Below are positions 1 through 8,845 of a stretch of 64,000 nt of DNA, piece after piece (the first letter of the stretch is position 1; every line of letters begins with the position of its first letter). The notes under the pieces are model-generated. The model was not told the DNA's origin and searched no databases. It saw nothing but the letters and a program-made list of their open reading frames with translations. Position numbers and translations under genes: made by a program. Source of the stretch: Streptococcus sp. DD12 (lineage in GTDB: Bacteria; Bacillota; Bacilli; Lactobacillales; Streptococcaceae); assembly GCF_001578885.1 (NCBI RefSeq), contig NZ_KQ969495.1, positions 339,527 through 403,526 on the forward strand. The letters are read 5' to 3'.

Positions 1-888
1 GTAACTGCCGGATTGGCTGGCATAGGCATGCGCACCTGCTTCGATAGCTCGCCAATCATTGCCTGTTGCAAGCAAAAGGGCATCAAGTCCATTAAAGATT
101 CCTTTGTTATGGGTAACGGCACGGTAAGGGTCAATTTGCGCCAGCTGACTGGCTTGACAGATACGGTTTGCCATGGCCTCTGCCTCTTGCGTGTTACGAC
201 TGAGAAAACGCCAATCGAGTTCGATAGTTGCTGTCACCAAGCTCTCTAAGGCGTAGTTTGACAGAATGGCCATGAGGGACTTATAGCCAGTCAGAGATTC
301 AACTTGAGGCGTGAGTGCCTCAAGCATCGTATTGAGCATATTGGCCCCCATAGCCTCTTGCGTATCAACATAGAGGTAGAGAGAGACAAATCCCTCGCCG
401 AGTGATTTGACGGTAATGGCTCTTGCCCCTCCCCCACGTTTGACAATAGAAGGGTAAGCAGCATTAGCCAAAGTGAGGAGTTCCTCTTGGTGGTCTTCTA
501 AGATGGCGACGACTGTTTGAGGTTCCTTCACGTCTGTCAAGGTGATGTGCCCCAGCATGAGGCGGTTGTGGATGTTTGTGTGGCAGCCACCAGAACGGTT
601 GAATAAGGAAGCGGCATAGGTGGCTGCTGCGACAACAGAGGGTTCCTCAATGGCCATCGGGACAGTATAGGTCCTCCCGTCAACCAATAGTTCAGGTAGG
701 ATAGCAAAAGGTAGCGCTAGTGTCCCTAGGACGTTCTCACTCATTTGATTGGCTGTTGAAACGGGTAGGGTCTGGTTTTGCGCTAAATCCTCCCATTCTT
801 TTGGAGATAGCAGGCCTAATTGGTGGATGAGTGCTAAGCGTTCTTCTAAGCTCTTTTTTGCAAAACGTTTCCAAGGAGATTTAGCCAT
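1..888 (-). CDS. mvaA: Hydroxymethylglutaryl-CoA reductase, class II (3' end missing)
   Basis: Reduces HMG-CoA to mevalonate in the cytosol, the committing step of the mevalonate route to isoprenoid precursors. Read on the minus strand from ATG at 888, it begins MAKSPWKRFAKK and stays open for 296 codons to the window edge. The last visible part reads ATGNDWRAIEAGAHAYA, the class II motif with the catalytic Asp (GNDWR); the catalytic His near the C-terminus would lie outside the window. The start overlaps the end of mvaS by 8 bases and an AGGACAC-type ribosome site lies within mvaS, so the two genes form one transcript. Family length is about 425 residues, so roughly 30 percent is missing. 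Confidence 0.93.
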   Translation of the reverse strand, partial: MAKSPWKRFAKKSLEERLALIHQLGLLSPKEWEDLAQNQTLPVSTANQMSENVLGTLALPFAILPELLVDGRTYTVPMAIEEPSVVAAATYAASLFNRSGGCHTNIHNRLMLGHITLTDVKEPQTVVAILEDHQEELLTLANAAYPSIVKRGGGARAITVKSLGEGFVSLYLYVDTQEAMGANMLNTMLEALTPQVESLTGYKSLMAILSNYALESLVTATIELDWRFLSRNTQEAEAMANRICQASQLAQIDPYRAVTHNKGIFNGLDALLLATGNDWRAIEAGAHAYASQSGSY

Positions 889-2065
889 GAGGGGTGTCCT
901 CGCTAAGACCGTAGATGCGTTCGTGCTGGGAAATTTCTTTTAGCGTAAAAGGTCCAGTTTTATAGGTAGCTAAGCTGGCATTTCCCTCTGCATCGTAGGA
1001 GATATCTTCAAAGAAAAGGGCTTCGTAATCAGCGACAGACAGTTGGTGGCGTTGCGTCAGCAGGGCCTCTCTGTCTGTGCTTAAGAAGTTTCTAAAACCG
1101 TCCTGTAGGGTCATGGAAAACATTTCTGAGACAGCGCCACTCCCGTAGCTGTAGCAGAGAATGCGATCGCCTGCAGCCAAATCTTTGGCCTGCTCTAGGA
1201 GGGATAAAAGCCCGAGATAGAGGGAACCTGTATAGATGTTACCCACCTTTTGGCTGTAGCGAATGCTGTCGTCGAAGTGCTTTTGTAGTCGCTGGCTGAC
1301 TTGGGCAGACGTTTCTTTTGTGATGAGTTTTTTCAGGCCTTTAAGGGCCAATTTTGGGTAAGGCAAGTGAAAGCAAACCGCAGCAAACTGATCTAAAGGG
1401 CTGCCACCTTGTTCTTGGAAAATACGCCAAGTGGCTTTTAGGCTGTCCAAATACTGCTTGGTGGAATACATGCCTTGAACAAAGGGGGTCTGGCTATAGT
1501 TGGGACGCCAAAAATCATTGATGCTCCGTGTCTGATAAGCGTTGTCATCTGAAAAGGCCAGTAACCGTGGCTCTTGACTGACTAAAAGGGCAATGCTACC
1601 GGCACCCTGGGTGGGTTCTCCTGAACTTCCAATGCCGTATTTGGCGATGTCACTGGCAATCACCAGGGCTTTTTTGTCAGGATGGGCTTGAACATGAAGT
1701 TTGGCATAATCCAATGCAGCTGTCGCCGCATAGCAAGCTTCTTTCATTTCGATAGCTCTGACGTTTTCTTTCAGACCAAGCAGTTGGTGTACCCAAATAG
1801 CAGCAGCTTTACTCTGGTCAACGCTGGATTCGGTGGCGACAATAACGAGGTCAATAGCTTCTTTGTCGTCAGGTGTTAGAATACTTTGTGCGGCATCACA
1901 AGCTAGCGTTACAATATCCTCGGTAACTGGTGCGATGCTGATTGCATCAAGCAGGAGCCCTTGAGCATATTTTTGCGGGTCCTCACCTCTAGCCTGAGCC
2001 AAGTCCGCCATCGCCAGCTGGTATTGGCTTGTCGCAAAACCAATTTTGTCAATTCCAACAGTCAT
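881..2065 (-). CDS. mvaS: Hydroxymethylglutaryl-CoA synthase
   Basis: Condenses acetyl-CoA with acetoacetyl-CoA to HMG-CoA, the substrate of the next gene, mvaA. The 394-residue product has the normal length of the Gram-positive enzyme. The catalytic residues fall at the family's usual numbers: Glu79 in ATESS, Cys111 in KEACYAATAAL and His233 in CFHLPYPK. The C-terminal half holds GNIYTGSLYLGLLSLL, typical of this thiolase-fold enzyme. The start is supported by an AAGGAC ribosome site. It is the first gene of a minus-strand mvaS-mvaA operon and is divergent from thyA. Confidence 0.96.
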   Translation of the reverse strand: MTVGIDKIGFATSQYQLAMADLAQARGEDPQKYAQGLLLDAISIAPVTEDIVTLACDAAQSILTPDDKEAIDLVIVATESSVDQSKAAAIWVHQLLGLKENVRAIEMKEACYAATAALDYAKLHVQAHPDKKALVIASDIAKYGIGSSGEPTQGAGSIALLVSQEPRLLAFSDDNAYQTRSINDFWRPNYSQTPFVQGMYSTKQYLDSLKATWRIFQEQGGSPLDQFAAVCFHLPYPKLALKGLKKLITKETSAQVSQRLQKHFDDSIRYSQKVGNIYTGSLYLGLLSLLEQAKDLAAGDRILCYSYGSGAVSEMFSMTLQDGFRNFLSTDREALLTQRHQLSVADYEALFFEDISYDAEGNASLATYKTGPFTLKEISQHERIYGLSEDTPHG

Positions 2066-2099
2066 GATAATGTCCTTTTTAAAATGTAATTCTTTAGAA

Positions 2100-2105
2100 A
2101 TTCTA
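2100..2105 (-). promoter_or_regulatory. -10 element of the mvaS-mvaA promoter
   Basis: On the minus strand the sequence reads TGATAGAAT, an extended -10 box (TGn plus TAGAAT) about 35 bases before the mvaS start. No good -35 box is visible, as is common for extended -10 promoters. It lies in the 160-base gap shared with the divergent thyA promoter. Confidence 0.5.
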
Positions 2106-2191
2106 TCATATTTTGCCCAAAAAGGCCCTTGAAAACTTTAGAGGGCAAGAAAGGACAGGGAGTTTAAAATTCGGTATTCTTTTGTGAAATT

Positions 2192-2200
2192 TGCTAAAAT
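2192..2200 (+). promoter_or_regulatory. Extended -10 promoter of thyA
   Basis: TGCTAAAAT is an extended -10 element 26 bases before the thyA ATG. It is followed by the ribosome site GGGAGGAAG at 2216-2224. The -35 region is weak. Confidence 0.5.
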
Positions 2201-2225
2201 ATGGAGTAGAGATTCGGGAGGAAGT

Positions 2226-3065
2226 ATGACAAAAGCAGATACCATTTTCAAAGATAACATTCGTCGCATCTTAGACGAAGGTGTCTTTAGCGAACAGGCC
2301 CGGCCCAAATACAAAAATGGCTTAGTGGCGAATTCTAAGTATATTACAGGCTCCTTTGCTAGCTATGATTTGAGCCAGGGGGAATTCCCTATCACGACCT
2401 TGCGCCCGATTGCGATTAAATCCGCTATTAAAGAGGTGCTTTGGATTTATCAGGACCAAACCAATAGCTTGGATGTGCTTGAAGACAAGTACCAGGTTCA
2501 CTATTGGAATGACTGGGAAGTGGCTGGCACTAGAACGATTGGGGAACGCTATGGGGCTATTGTGAAACGGCATGATATCATGAACAAGATTCTCAAACAG
2601 CTGTCGGAAAACCCTTGGAACCGCCGGAATGTGATTTCTTTATGGGATTATGAAGCCTTTGAAGAGAGTCCTGGGCTCTTGCCTTGTGCCTTTCAAACCA
2701 TGTTTGATGTGCGCCGTGTGGACGGAGACATTTATTTGGATGCGACCTTGACGCAACGGTCCAATGACATGCTGGTAGCCCACCACATTAACGCGATGCA
2801 GTATGTGGCCTTGCAGATGATGGTCGCTAAGCACTTTGGCTGGAAAGTTGGAAAATTTTTCTATTTTGTCAACAACCTTCATATTTATGACAATCAATTT
2901 GAACAGGCACAGGAATTGCTAGCGCGTGAACCATCGGACTGTCAGCCCAAACTCATCCTTGATGTTCCAGACGGGACAAACTTTTATGATATTCGGGCCG
3001 AAGATTTCAAATTAGTCGACTATGACCCTGTTAAACCTCAGCTCAAATTTGATCTGGCAATCTGA
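2226..3065 (+). CDS. thyA: Thymidylate synthase
   Basis: Methylates dUMP to dTMP with methylenetetrahydrofolate and releases dihydrofolate, which the next gene product (FolA) recycles. The 279-residue product starts [14 protein letters not shown]. Catalytic Cys154 is in [10 protein letters not shown] and the nucleotide-binding stretch is TLTQRSNDM (about 175-182). A longer in-frame start at 2184 exists, but the ATG at 2226 has a strong ribosome site six bases upstream and gives the usual length. The folate gene downstream fits coupled expression. Confidence 0.96.
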   Translation: MTKADTIFKDNIRRILDEGVFSEQARPKYKNGLVANSKYITGSFASYDLSQGEFPITTLRPIAIKSAIKEVLWIYQDQTNSLDVLEDKYQVHYWNDWEVAGTRTIGERYGAIVKRHDIMNKILKQLSENPWNRRNVISLWDYEAFEESPGLLPCAFQTMFDVRRVDGDIYLDATLTQRSNDMLVAHHINAMQYVALQMMVAKHFGWKVGKFFYFVNNLHIYDNQFEQAQELLAREPSDCQPKLILDVPDGTNFYDIRAEDFKLVDYDPVKPQLKFDLAI

Positions 3066-3133
3066 GCAGTTTTTTTCAAGTCAAGCAGGCACAATTTTGT
3101 TACAATGAATATCACGAAGAATGGGGAGTGCAA

Positions 3134-3643
3134 ATGACGAAAAAAATCATTGCTATTTGGGCACAAGATGATCAGGGATTGATTGGGAAAGACGGGCATA
3201 TGCCCTGGCACTTGCCAGCAGAACTCAAGCACTTTAAGGAGACGACAACAGGCCATGCTATTTTGATGGGGCGTGTGACCTTTGAGGGGATGAACAAACG
3301 TTTGTTGCCCAACCGTCAGTCCCTCATTCTTACGCACGATACAGACTATCAAGCGCCTGGTGCTTTGGTCTTTCATTCGGTGGCTGAGGTTCTCGCTTGG
3401 TTTGAACAGCAGGATAAACACCTCTTTATAACAGGTGGGGCAGCAGTTTATCAAGCTTTTGCGGATTACTATGACCAAGCTTATCGGACTCAGGTGCACG
3501 GGGCCTTTGAGGGAGATCGGTATTTTCCCCAGATAGATTGGTCAGGTTTTTCGGAAAAAACCTTATGGCATCATCCATCAGATGCCCAAAACCCCTACGC
3601 ATTTAGCGTTTATCAACTGACAAAAGAGAAAAAGGAGGGCTAG
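3134..3643 (+). CDS. folA: Dihydrofolate reductase
   Basis: Reduces dihydrofolate to tetrahydrofolate with NADPH and is the target of trimethoprim-type drugs. The 169-residue product has the DHFR order: N-terminal strand IIAIWAQDDQGLIG, MPWHLPAEL with the acidic catalytic residue Glu30, ILMGRVTFEGM for NADPH binding, and FITGGAAVYQAF. ATG 3134 is preferred over GTG 3128, which would sit on top of the GGGGAG ribosome site. The gene lies 68 bases after thyA and 1 base before the small gene at 3645. Confidence 0.95.
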   Translation: MTKKIIAIWAQDDQGLIGKDGHMPWHLPAELKHFKETTTGHAILMGRVTFEGMNKRLLPNRQSLILTHDTDYQAPGALVFHSVAEVLAWFEQQDKHLFITGGAAVYQAFADYYDQAYRTQVHGAFEGDRYFPQIDWSGFSEKTLWHHPSDAQNPYAFSVYQLTKEKKEG

Positions 3644-3644
3644 C

Positions 3645-3815
3645 GTGCAGCGGAGTTTATTTGGTGTTTTTACCTTGTGTTTGGGCCTTCTTTGCTTATT
3701 AATAGCTTGGCCTGCCTTTCAAAAAAGACGGTATGGCTTAGGTATTTTTTGCTTGTTAAATGCCTTTACTAACTTGGTAAATACCATTCACGCCTTTTCA
3801 GGCACCTTATTTTAA
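3645..3815 (+). CDS. Small hydrophobic protein between folA and clpX
   Basis: A 56-residue protein starting at GTG with a perfect AGGAGG ribosome site (3634-3638 region). It begins MQRSLFGVFTLCLG and has two hydrophobic segments (about 5-22 and 31-52) separated by QKRRYG, so it is probably a two-helix membrane protein with a positive cytosolic loop. Streptococci commonly carry an unnamed small gene at this place. It follows folA by one base and so is co-transcribed. I do not recognise a function. Confidence 0.7.
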   Translation: MQRSLFGVFTLCLGLLCLLIAWPAFQKRRYGLGIFCLLNAFTNLVNTIHAFSGTLF

Positions 3816-3846
3816 CATTAAGATCTCAGAATAAATAGAGGAAATT

Positions 3847-5073
3847 ATGACTGGAAATTCAGATTTTATCGTGCAATGTTCCTTCTGTGGAAAGACACAG
3901 GATGAAGTGAAAAAAATCATTGCCGGAAACAATGTTTACATATGTAATGAGTGTGTTGCCTTGTCGCAAGAAATTATCGATGAGGAATTAACCGAAGAAG
4001 TACTTGCTGATTTGGCAGAAGTGCCAAAACCAAAGGAACTCTTGGACATATTAGACAATTATGTCGTGGGACAAGAACGTGCCAAGCGGGCCTTGGCTGT
4101 TGCGGTCTACAACCACTACAAACGCATTAGTTTCTCAGAAAGTCGTGAAAATAATGATGTTGACCTGCAAAAATCTAATATTTTGATGATTGGCCCAACC
4201 GGTTCCGGAAAGACTTTTTTGGCCCAAACCTTGGCAAAAAGCCTGAATGTGCCTTTCGCCATCGCTGATGCAACGGCCTTAACCGAAGCAGGCTATGTGG
4301 GCGAAGATGTTGAAAATATCTTGCTCAAACTGATTCAAGCAGCCGATTACAATATTGAACGAGCTGAGCGAGGCATTATTTATGTCGATGAGATTGATAA
4401 GATTGCCAAAAAAGGGGAAAATGTCTCCATCACACGGGATGTCTCGGGTGAAGGTGTGCAACAAGCCCTCTTGAAAATCATCGAAGGGACTGTTGCCAGC
4501 GTTCCACCACAAGGTGGCCGCAAGCACCCTCAGCAAGAAATGATTCAAATTGATACTAAAAATATCCTCTTTATCGTCGGAGGTGCTTTTGATGGCATTG
4601 AAGATATTGTCAAACAAAGACTGGGCGAAAAAATTATCGGTTTCGGTCAAAACAACAAGGCACTAGAGGACAAGAGTTCTTATATGCAGGAGATTATCTC
4701 AGAGGATATCCAGAAATTTGGACTTATTCCTGAATTTATCGGACGTTTGCCGGTTATTACGGCGCTAGAACAGCTGACCGTTGAGGACTTGGTCAATATC
4801 TTAACCGAACCTCGCAATGCCATTGTCAAGCAATACCAGACCCTCTTGGCCTATGACGGGGTTAGTCTGGAGTTTGATGAAGAGGCTTTAGAAGCTGTAG
4901 CCAAAAAAGCCATCGAACGAAAGACAGGGGCTCGTGGCTTGCGATCTATCATTGAAGAAACCATGATGGATGTTATGTTTGAGGTGCCTAGTCAAGATGA
5001 TGTGACCAAGGTACGCATTACCAAAGAAGCAGTAGAAGGGACTCAAGCGCCTGTGCTTGAGACAGCATCCTAA
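3847..5073 (+). CDS. clpX: ATP-dependent Clp protease ATP-binding subunit ClpX
   Basis: AAA+ unfoldase that feeds substrates to the ClpP peptidase in the cytosol. The 408-residue product has the N-terminal zinc-binding domain (Cys11, Cys14, Cys33, Cys36), Walker A GPTGSGKT at 116-123, Walker B with DE at 181-182, the ClpP-binding IGF loop (KIIGFG), and the sensor 2 arginine in TGARGLRS. The last base of its stop codon is the first base of the ysxC start, so the two are translationally coupled, as is usual in Firmicutes. Confidence 0.97.
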   Translation: MTGNSDFIVQCSFCGKTQDEVKKIIAGNNVYICNECVALSQEIIDEELTEEVLADLAEVPKPKELLDILDNYVVGQERAKRALAVAVYNHYKRISFSESRENNDVDLQKSNILMIGPTGSGKTFLAQTLAKSLNVPFAIADATALTEAGYVGEDVENILLKLIQAADYNIERAERGIIYVDEIDKIAKKGENVSITRDVSGEGVQQALLKIIEGTVASVPPQGGRKHPQQEMIQIDTKNILFIVGGAFDGIEDIVKQRLGEKIIGFGQNNKALEDKSSYMQEIISEDIQKFGLIPEFIGRLPVITALEQLTVEDLVNILTEPRNAIVKQYQTLLAYDGVSLEFDEEALEAVAKKAIERKTGARGLRSIIEETMMDVMFEVPSQDDVTKVRITKEAVEGTQAPVLETAS

Positions 5074-5672
5074 TGACAGAAGTGGCTTATTTAAACACGC
5101 ACAATGCCGACTTGCTTCTGAGCGCCGCTAATCAGAGCCATTACCCACAAGACGATCTTCCAGAAGTTGCTTTGGCAGGTCGCTCAAATGTTGGTAAGTC
5201 GAGTTTTATCAATACCTTATTGGGGCGTAAAAATCTGGCTCGGACATCTAGCAAACCGGGGAAGACCCAGTTGTTGAATTTCTATAATATCGATGATAAG
5301 TTACGGTTTGTCGATGTTCCTGGCTATGGCTATGCGAAAGTGTCGAAAAAGGAAAGAGAACGTTGGGGTAAGATGATTGAGGAATATCTGGTTTCTCGTG
5401 ACAATCTCCGGAGCGTTGTTAGTCTGGTCGATATGCGTCATGAGCCAACGGCTGATGATGTGCAGATGTACCAATTTCTAAAGTACTATGACATCCCAGT
5501 GATTTTGGTGGCAACTAAGGCTGACAAAATCCCCAAAGGGAAATGGAACAAACAAACCAGTTTGATTAAAAAGAAACTAGACTTTGATCCACAAGATGCT
5601 TTTATTCTCTTTTCTTCTGTTAGCAAGGAAGGTTTTGATGAAGCCTGGGATAGCATTTTAGAAAGTTTGTAA
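5073..5672 (+). CDS. ysxC: Ribosome biogenesis GTPase YsxC (EngB)
   Basis: Essential GTP-binding protein that helps assemble the 50S ribosomal subunit. The 199-residue product shows the G motifs in order: GRSNVGKSS (36-44), the switch region [19 protein letters not shown] and TKADK. The ATG overlaps the clpX stop by one base. A rho-independent terminator follows 19 bases after the stop, ending the clpX-ysxC transcript. Confidence 0.96.
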   Translation: MTEVAYLNTHNADLLLSAANQSHYPQDDLPEVALAGRSNVGKSSFINTLLGRKNLARTSSKPGKTQLLNFYNIDDKLRFVDVPGYGYAKVSKKERERWGKMIEEYLVSRDNLRSVVSLVDMRHEPTADDVQMYQFLKYYDIPVILVATKADKIPKGKWNKQTSLIKKKLDFDPQDAFILFSSVSKEGFDEAWDSILESL

Positions 5673-5691
5673 AAAGCTTTTGAGAAAAGCA

Positions 5692-5720
5692 AAGGAGGAT
5701 CGGTGAGATCTTCCTTTTTT
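5692..5720 (+). terminator. Terminator after ysxC
   Basis: A 10-base stem (AAGGAGGATC with GATCTTCCTT, one G-T pair) around a 5-base loop, followed by a T run. Confidence 0.85.
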
Positions 5721-5768
5721 AGAGTAGGTCTCCAATTTGGAAAATGCGTTAGATGAGAAAGGAAATCA

Positions 5769-6734
5769 ATGAAAAGGCAAGGACATCAGGTTAAACTGAT
5801 GGGAACTGTGATTGATCTGCAGATTTACCATGAGATGCCAGAACCTATTTTAGCGGAAGCTGAGCGCTTATTGCGCCAATACGAAGCGCGCTTCTCAGCC
5901 AATCGTGATGATTCCGAGCTGGCTGCTATCAATCAGGCTGCAGGGAAAAGGGCGGTTTGGGTCCCCAAGGACTTGTATGACTTGATTCGTCTTGGAAAGC
6001 ACCATTCTTGCGCAGCAGGGAGTCGCTTGAATATTAGTATCGGCCCTTTGGTCCAAGCTTGGCGGATTGGCTTTCCGGATGCACGGGTCCCTGAGGATGA
6101 AAGGATTCAAACCTTACGGTTGTTGACCAATCCCCAAAATATTTGTCTAGATGATCGCCGACAAAGTGTCTTTCTTACCCAAGCAGGCATGAAACTTGAT
6201 TTAGGGGCCTTGGCTAAAGGTTATATTGCCGACCGAATTGTCGACTTTTTTAAGTCGGTGCATGTGCCTTCGGGATTCATTAACCTTGGGGGAAATGTCT
6301 TGGTCTTTGGTCCTGCTTTTCACCATCCCGATCAGCTTTGGCGGGTAGGCATTCAGCGGCCGAACCACGAAAGAGGACAGCATCGGCGCATGCTGGCTCT
6401 GACAGATGCTTCTGTGGTGACGTCAGGTGTTTATGAGCGACGTTTACAAGTAGGGGATAAAACTTTTCACCACATCTTAGATCCGCAGACAGGTTACCCA
6501 ATGGCTTCTGAGGTGACCAGTCTAACGATTGTCTCCCCCTTGTCTGTGCAAGGCGAAGTCTGGACCAGTCGCTTGTTTGGCTATCATCCAGATGAGGTGG
6601 TTGCTCGTATCGAAGAAGAGGCCAATCTAGAAACCTTTGTCCAAACGCAATCAGGAGACGTGGCGCAAAGTTCTGGACTTGCAAACTTTTTGTTACCAAA
6701 ATCAGATAGCGAAGCCTGGAAAAAAATGCTATAA
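5769..6734 (+). CDS. apbE: FAD:protein FMN transferase-like protein (ApbE family)
   Basis: ApbE proteins move FMN from FAD onto Thr/Ser of target flavoproteins. The 321-residue product contains LMGTVIDLQIY near the start, the FAD-binding stretch KLDLGALAKGYIADR (about 142-156), INLGGNVLVFG, and the late motif HILDPQTGYPM. There is no signal peptide and no lipobox Cys, so this copy should be cytosolic, unlike exported ApbE lipoproteins. It is followed 31 bases later by two FMN reductase-type flavoproteins, which suggests a flavin/redox operon. Its substrate is unknown; I saw no obvious flavinylation target in the window. Confidence 0.85.
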   Translation: MKRQGHQVKLMGTVIDLQIYHEMPEPILAEAERLLRQYEARFSANRDDSELAAINQAAGKRAVWVPKDLYDLIRLGKHHSCAAGSRLNISIGPLVQAWRIGFPDARVPEDERIQTLRLLTNPQNICLDDRRQSVFLTQAGMKLDLGALAKGYIADRIVDFFKSVHVPSGFINLGGNVLVFGPAFHHPDQLWRVGIQRPNHERGQHRRMLALTDASVVTSGVYERRLQVGDKTFHHILDPQTGYPMASEVTSLTIVSPLSVQGEVWTSRLFGYHPDEVVARIEEEANLETFVQTQSGDVAQSSGLANFLLPKSDSEAWKKML

Positions 6735-6765
6735 TCAAGATAAGCACTCGTGAAAGGGGTTACTT

Positions 6766-7371
6766 ATGAAGTTAATTGCTATTGTGGGCACGAATTCTAA
6801 ACAGTCCACCAACCGGCGTCTCTTAGCTTATATGCAAAAACATTTTAAGGATCAAGCAGAGATTGAATTAGTCGAAATTGCTGATCTCCCCATTTTTAAT
6901 AAGCCCAAGGACCGCCGTATTCCCGATAGCGTGAAAGCTATTGCTGATAAGATCGACGCTGCAGATGGTGTGATTATTGGTACACCTGAGTATGACCATG
7001 CCATTCCAGCTGTTTTGATGAATGCCTTAGCCTGGCTATCCTATGGTATCTATCCCATGCTCAACAAACCTGTTATGATTACAGGGGCCTCATACGGAAC
7101 CTTAGGTTCCTCTCGGGCGCAATTGCAGCTCCGTCAAATTTTGGATGCCCCTGAACTAAAGGCCGCTGTTATGCCAGGTTCTGAGTTTTTACTTTCTCAC
7201 TCTCTGCAAGCTTTTGATGACCATGGCGACCTTGTTGATCCAGATATTGTAGCCAAGTTGGATGCTTTATTTGCTGATTTCCGCATCTTTGTGACCTTGG
7301 CCAACAAGGTTTCAGGAGCACAAGCTTTGTTGCGTAAAGAAGCAGAGAATTTTGATTGGGAACAATTATAG
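6766..7371 (+). CDS. NADPH-dependent FMN reductase family protein
   Basis: A 201-residue flavodoxin-fold oxidoreductase. The N-terminus (MKLIAIVGTNSKQSTNRRLL) carries the phosphate-binding loop for FMN. The motif GTPEYDHAIPAVLMNAL (about 72-88) is typical of the NADPH-dependent FMN/azo reductase family, and GASYGTLGSSRAQLQLR closes the flavin site. It starts with a GAAAGGGG ribosome site and lies 16 bases before a larger paralogue. With the upstream ApbE-like gene it probably works in flavin-linked electron transfer or quinone reduction. Confidence 0.85.
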   Translation: MKLIAIVGTNSKQSTNRRLLAYMQKHFKDQAEIELVEIADLPIFNKPKDRRIPDSVKAIADKIDAADGVIIGTPEYDHAIPAVLMNALAWLSYGIYPMLNKPVMITGASYGTLGSSRAQLQLRQILDAPELKAAVMPGSEFLLSHSLQAFDDHGDLVDPDIVAKLDALFADFRIFVTLANKVSGAQALLRKEAENFDWEQL

Positions 7372-7387
7372 GAAAGGGAGATAGTGC

Positions 7388-8626
7388 ATGAAACTTGTAG
7401 GACTAGTTGGCGCTAATTACGAAGATTCGTATAACCGTAAACTTTTAGCTTTTATTCGTCGCCATTTCAAAACGCAGTTTGAGATGGAAGTATTGGAAAT
7501 CGACGAAGTACCCCTATTTAATCAAGACCAAAATTGGGAAGAAAGTTTCCAATTACGCTTGCTAAATAACAAAATCACCCGCGCAGATGGTGTTATTATT
7601 GCTACTCCAGAGCATAACCACACGCTTTCAGTAGGGCTCAAGAGTGTTCTAGAATGGCTATCTTATCAAGTCCATCCTTTTCAAGAAAAGCCCGTGATGA
7701 TTGTTGGGGCATCTTATTATGACCAAGGAACGTCTCGTGCACAAGTGCACTTAAGAAAAATCTTGGATGCTCCTGGTGTGAATGCCTTTGTCTTGCCAGG
7801 AAATGAATTCTTACTTGGTAAAGCCAAAGAAGCTTTTGACGATAAAGGCAATATCTCAGATGCTGGTACAGTTGCTTTCTTAGAAACTTGTATCGCTAAC
7901 TTTGTACAATATGTGAAGGTGACAAAACCCTTGCAAAAACCAAAACCTATTGCTCCAGAGGATCTGGACGCTACTGGCGTATTGCCAACAACCATCACAG
8001 AAGTTGACCCAGATGATCCAGACTGGGTAGAAAAAGTCGCTGAATTAACGGGCGCTGTATCAGGCGATACCTATGTCAAGCTGGACCATGGTATCTTAAC
8101 CGTTGATCAGATTAATATGTTCCTCAAAGCGATGCCATTTGAGTTAACATATGCGGATGATAACAACCAATTCCTCTACTATAACAATGCCCATCAAGAT
8201 CCAGAAACCATGTTGGCTAAACGGGTTCCTGAACAGTCAGGGAACCGCTTATCAACGGTTCACAACTCCCTGCCTGCTGGGCGCATGAAAAACGTAGAGT
8301 GGGTAGTTGGTAGCCTCCGCAATGGGAACGAAGAGTACATTCGTACTCTGATTCCTGGTTCGACAGAGGTCTTGAATACCCACAATTACCAAGCCATGTA
8401 TTACCCAGACGGTTCTTACGCTGGTATTAACGAAATCGTTTTTGATTTCAAACCATGGTTAGACTGGTATTTGCAAACAACAGGTCAGCGTCTTGTCGGT
8501 GGTGCAGGCTCAGCCGCTCCAGCTGGTCACGGTGGAGCAGATGCCACATCAGGTGCATCCGCAGCTGGTGGACAGGCAGCTGATAGCGGAAGTGCTGATG
8601 CCACATCTGGAGCATCAAGTCATTAA
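7388..8626 (+). CDS. FMN reductase-like flavoprotein fused to a PAS-like domain
   Basis: A 412-residue protein. Residues 1-185 repeat the fold of the preceding gene (MKLVGLVGANYEDSYNRKLL; ATPEHNHTLSVGLKSVLEWL; GASYYDQGTSRAQ). Residues 200-380 resemble the PAS-type domain at the end of DUF438 proteins (MPFELTYADDNNQFLYYN; NGNEEYIRTLIPGS; FDFKPWLDWYL). The last 35 residues are low-complexity Gly/Ala/Ser with a repeated ADATSGAS. The fusion suggests a flavoenzyme with a built-in sensor or cofactor pocket, but the ligand is unknown. A strong terminator follows, so it ends the apbE-led operon. Confidence 0.8.
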   Translation: MKLVGLVGANYEDSYNRKLLAFIRRHFKTQFEMEVLEIDEVPLFNQDQNWEESFQLRLLNNKITRADGVIIATPEHNHTLSVGLKSVLEWLSYQVHPFQEKPVMIVGASYYDQGTSRAQVHLRKILDAPGVNAFVLPGNEFLLGKAKEAFDDKGNISDAGTVAFLETCIANFVQYVKVTKPLQKPKPIAPEDLDATGVLPTTITEVDPDDPDWVEKVAELTGAVSGDTYVKLDHGILTVDQINMFLKAMPFELTYADDNNQFLYYNNAHQDPETMLAKRVPEQSGNRLSTVHNSLPAGRMKNVEWVVGSLRNGNEEYIRTLIPGSTEVLNTHNYQAMYYPDGSYAGINEIVFDFKPWLDWYLQTTGQRLVGGAGSAAPAGHGGADATSGASAAGGQAADSGSADATSGASSH

Positions 8627-8646
8627 AGTTAACCTCAGTAAAAAAA

Positions 8647-8678
8647 GAAGTTGAGACATTGTCTCAACTTCCTTTTTT
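8647..8678 (+). terminator. Terminator after the flavoprotein operon
   Basis: A 12-base perfect stem, GAAGTTGAGACA with its complement, followed by CTTTTTT. Confidence 0.9.
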
Positions 8679-8750
8679 ATTCTCCTTGACCAGATGCATA
8701 TGAGAAAAAGTGCCTAAGAATAGTAGATAGATTTATTTTTTCTGATTTAG

Positions 8751-8769
8751 ATGTTATATAATATAACAT
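8751..8769 (+). promoter_or_regulatory. Perfect inverted repeat upstream of acnA (candidate operator)
   Basis: ATGTTATAT, one central base, then ATATAACAT: a perfect 19-base palindrome. It contains T-N11-A, the LysR-type regulator signature, and its centre lies about 62 bases before the predicted acnA transcription start, where LysR-type proteins such as CcpC of citrate-cycle genes bind. The identity of the regulator is inference. Confidence 0.45.
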
Positions 8770-8786
8770 AAAAACACGAAAAGGTA

Positions 8787-8815
8787 TTGCATGTTTATAA
8801 ATTAAGTGGTAAAAT
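8787..8815 (+). promoter_or_regulatory. Promoter of acnA-citZ-icd
   Basis: -35 TTGCAT (8787-8792), 17-base spacer, -10 TAAAAT (8810-8815), with a TGG extension before the -10. Confidence 0.75.
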
Positions 8816-8845
8816 AAAGCATCAATTGCAGAAGGGAACTCGCTT

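Noticed and set aside
3038..3499. A 153-codon minus-strand frame over folA
   Set aside because: Antisense shadow of dihydrofolate reductase; no start signal.
6280..6747. A 155-codon minus-strand frame over the end of apbE
   Set aside because: It lies antisense to ApbE motifs and has no protein-like pattern.
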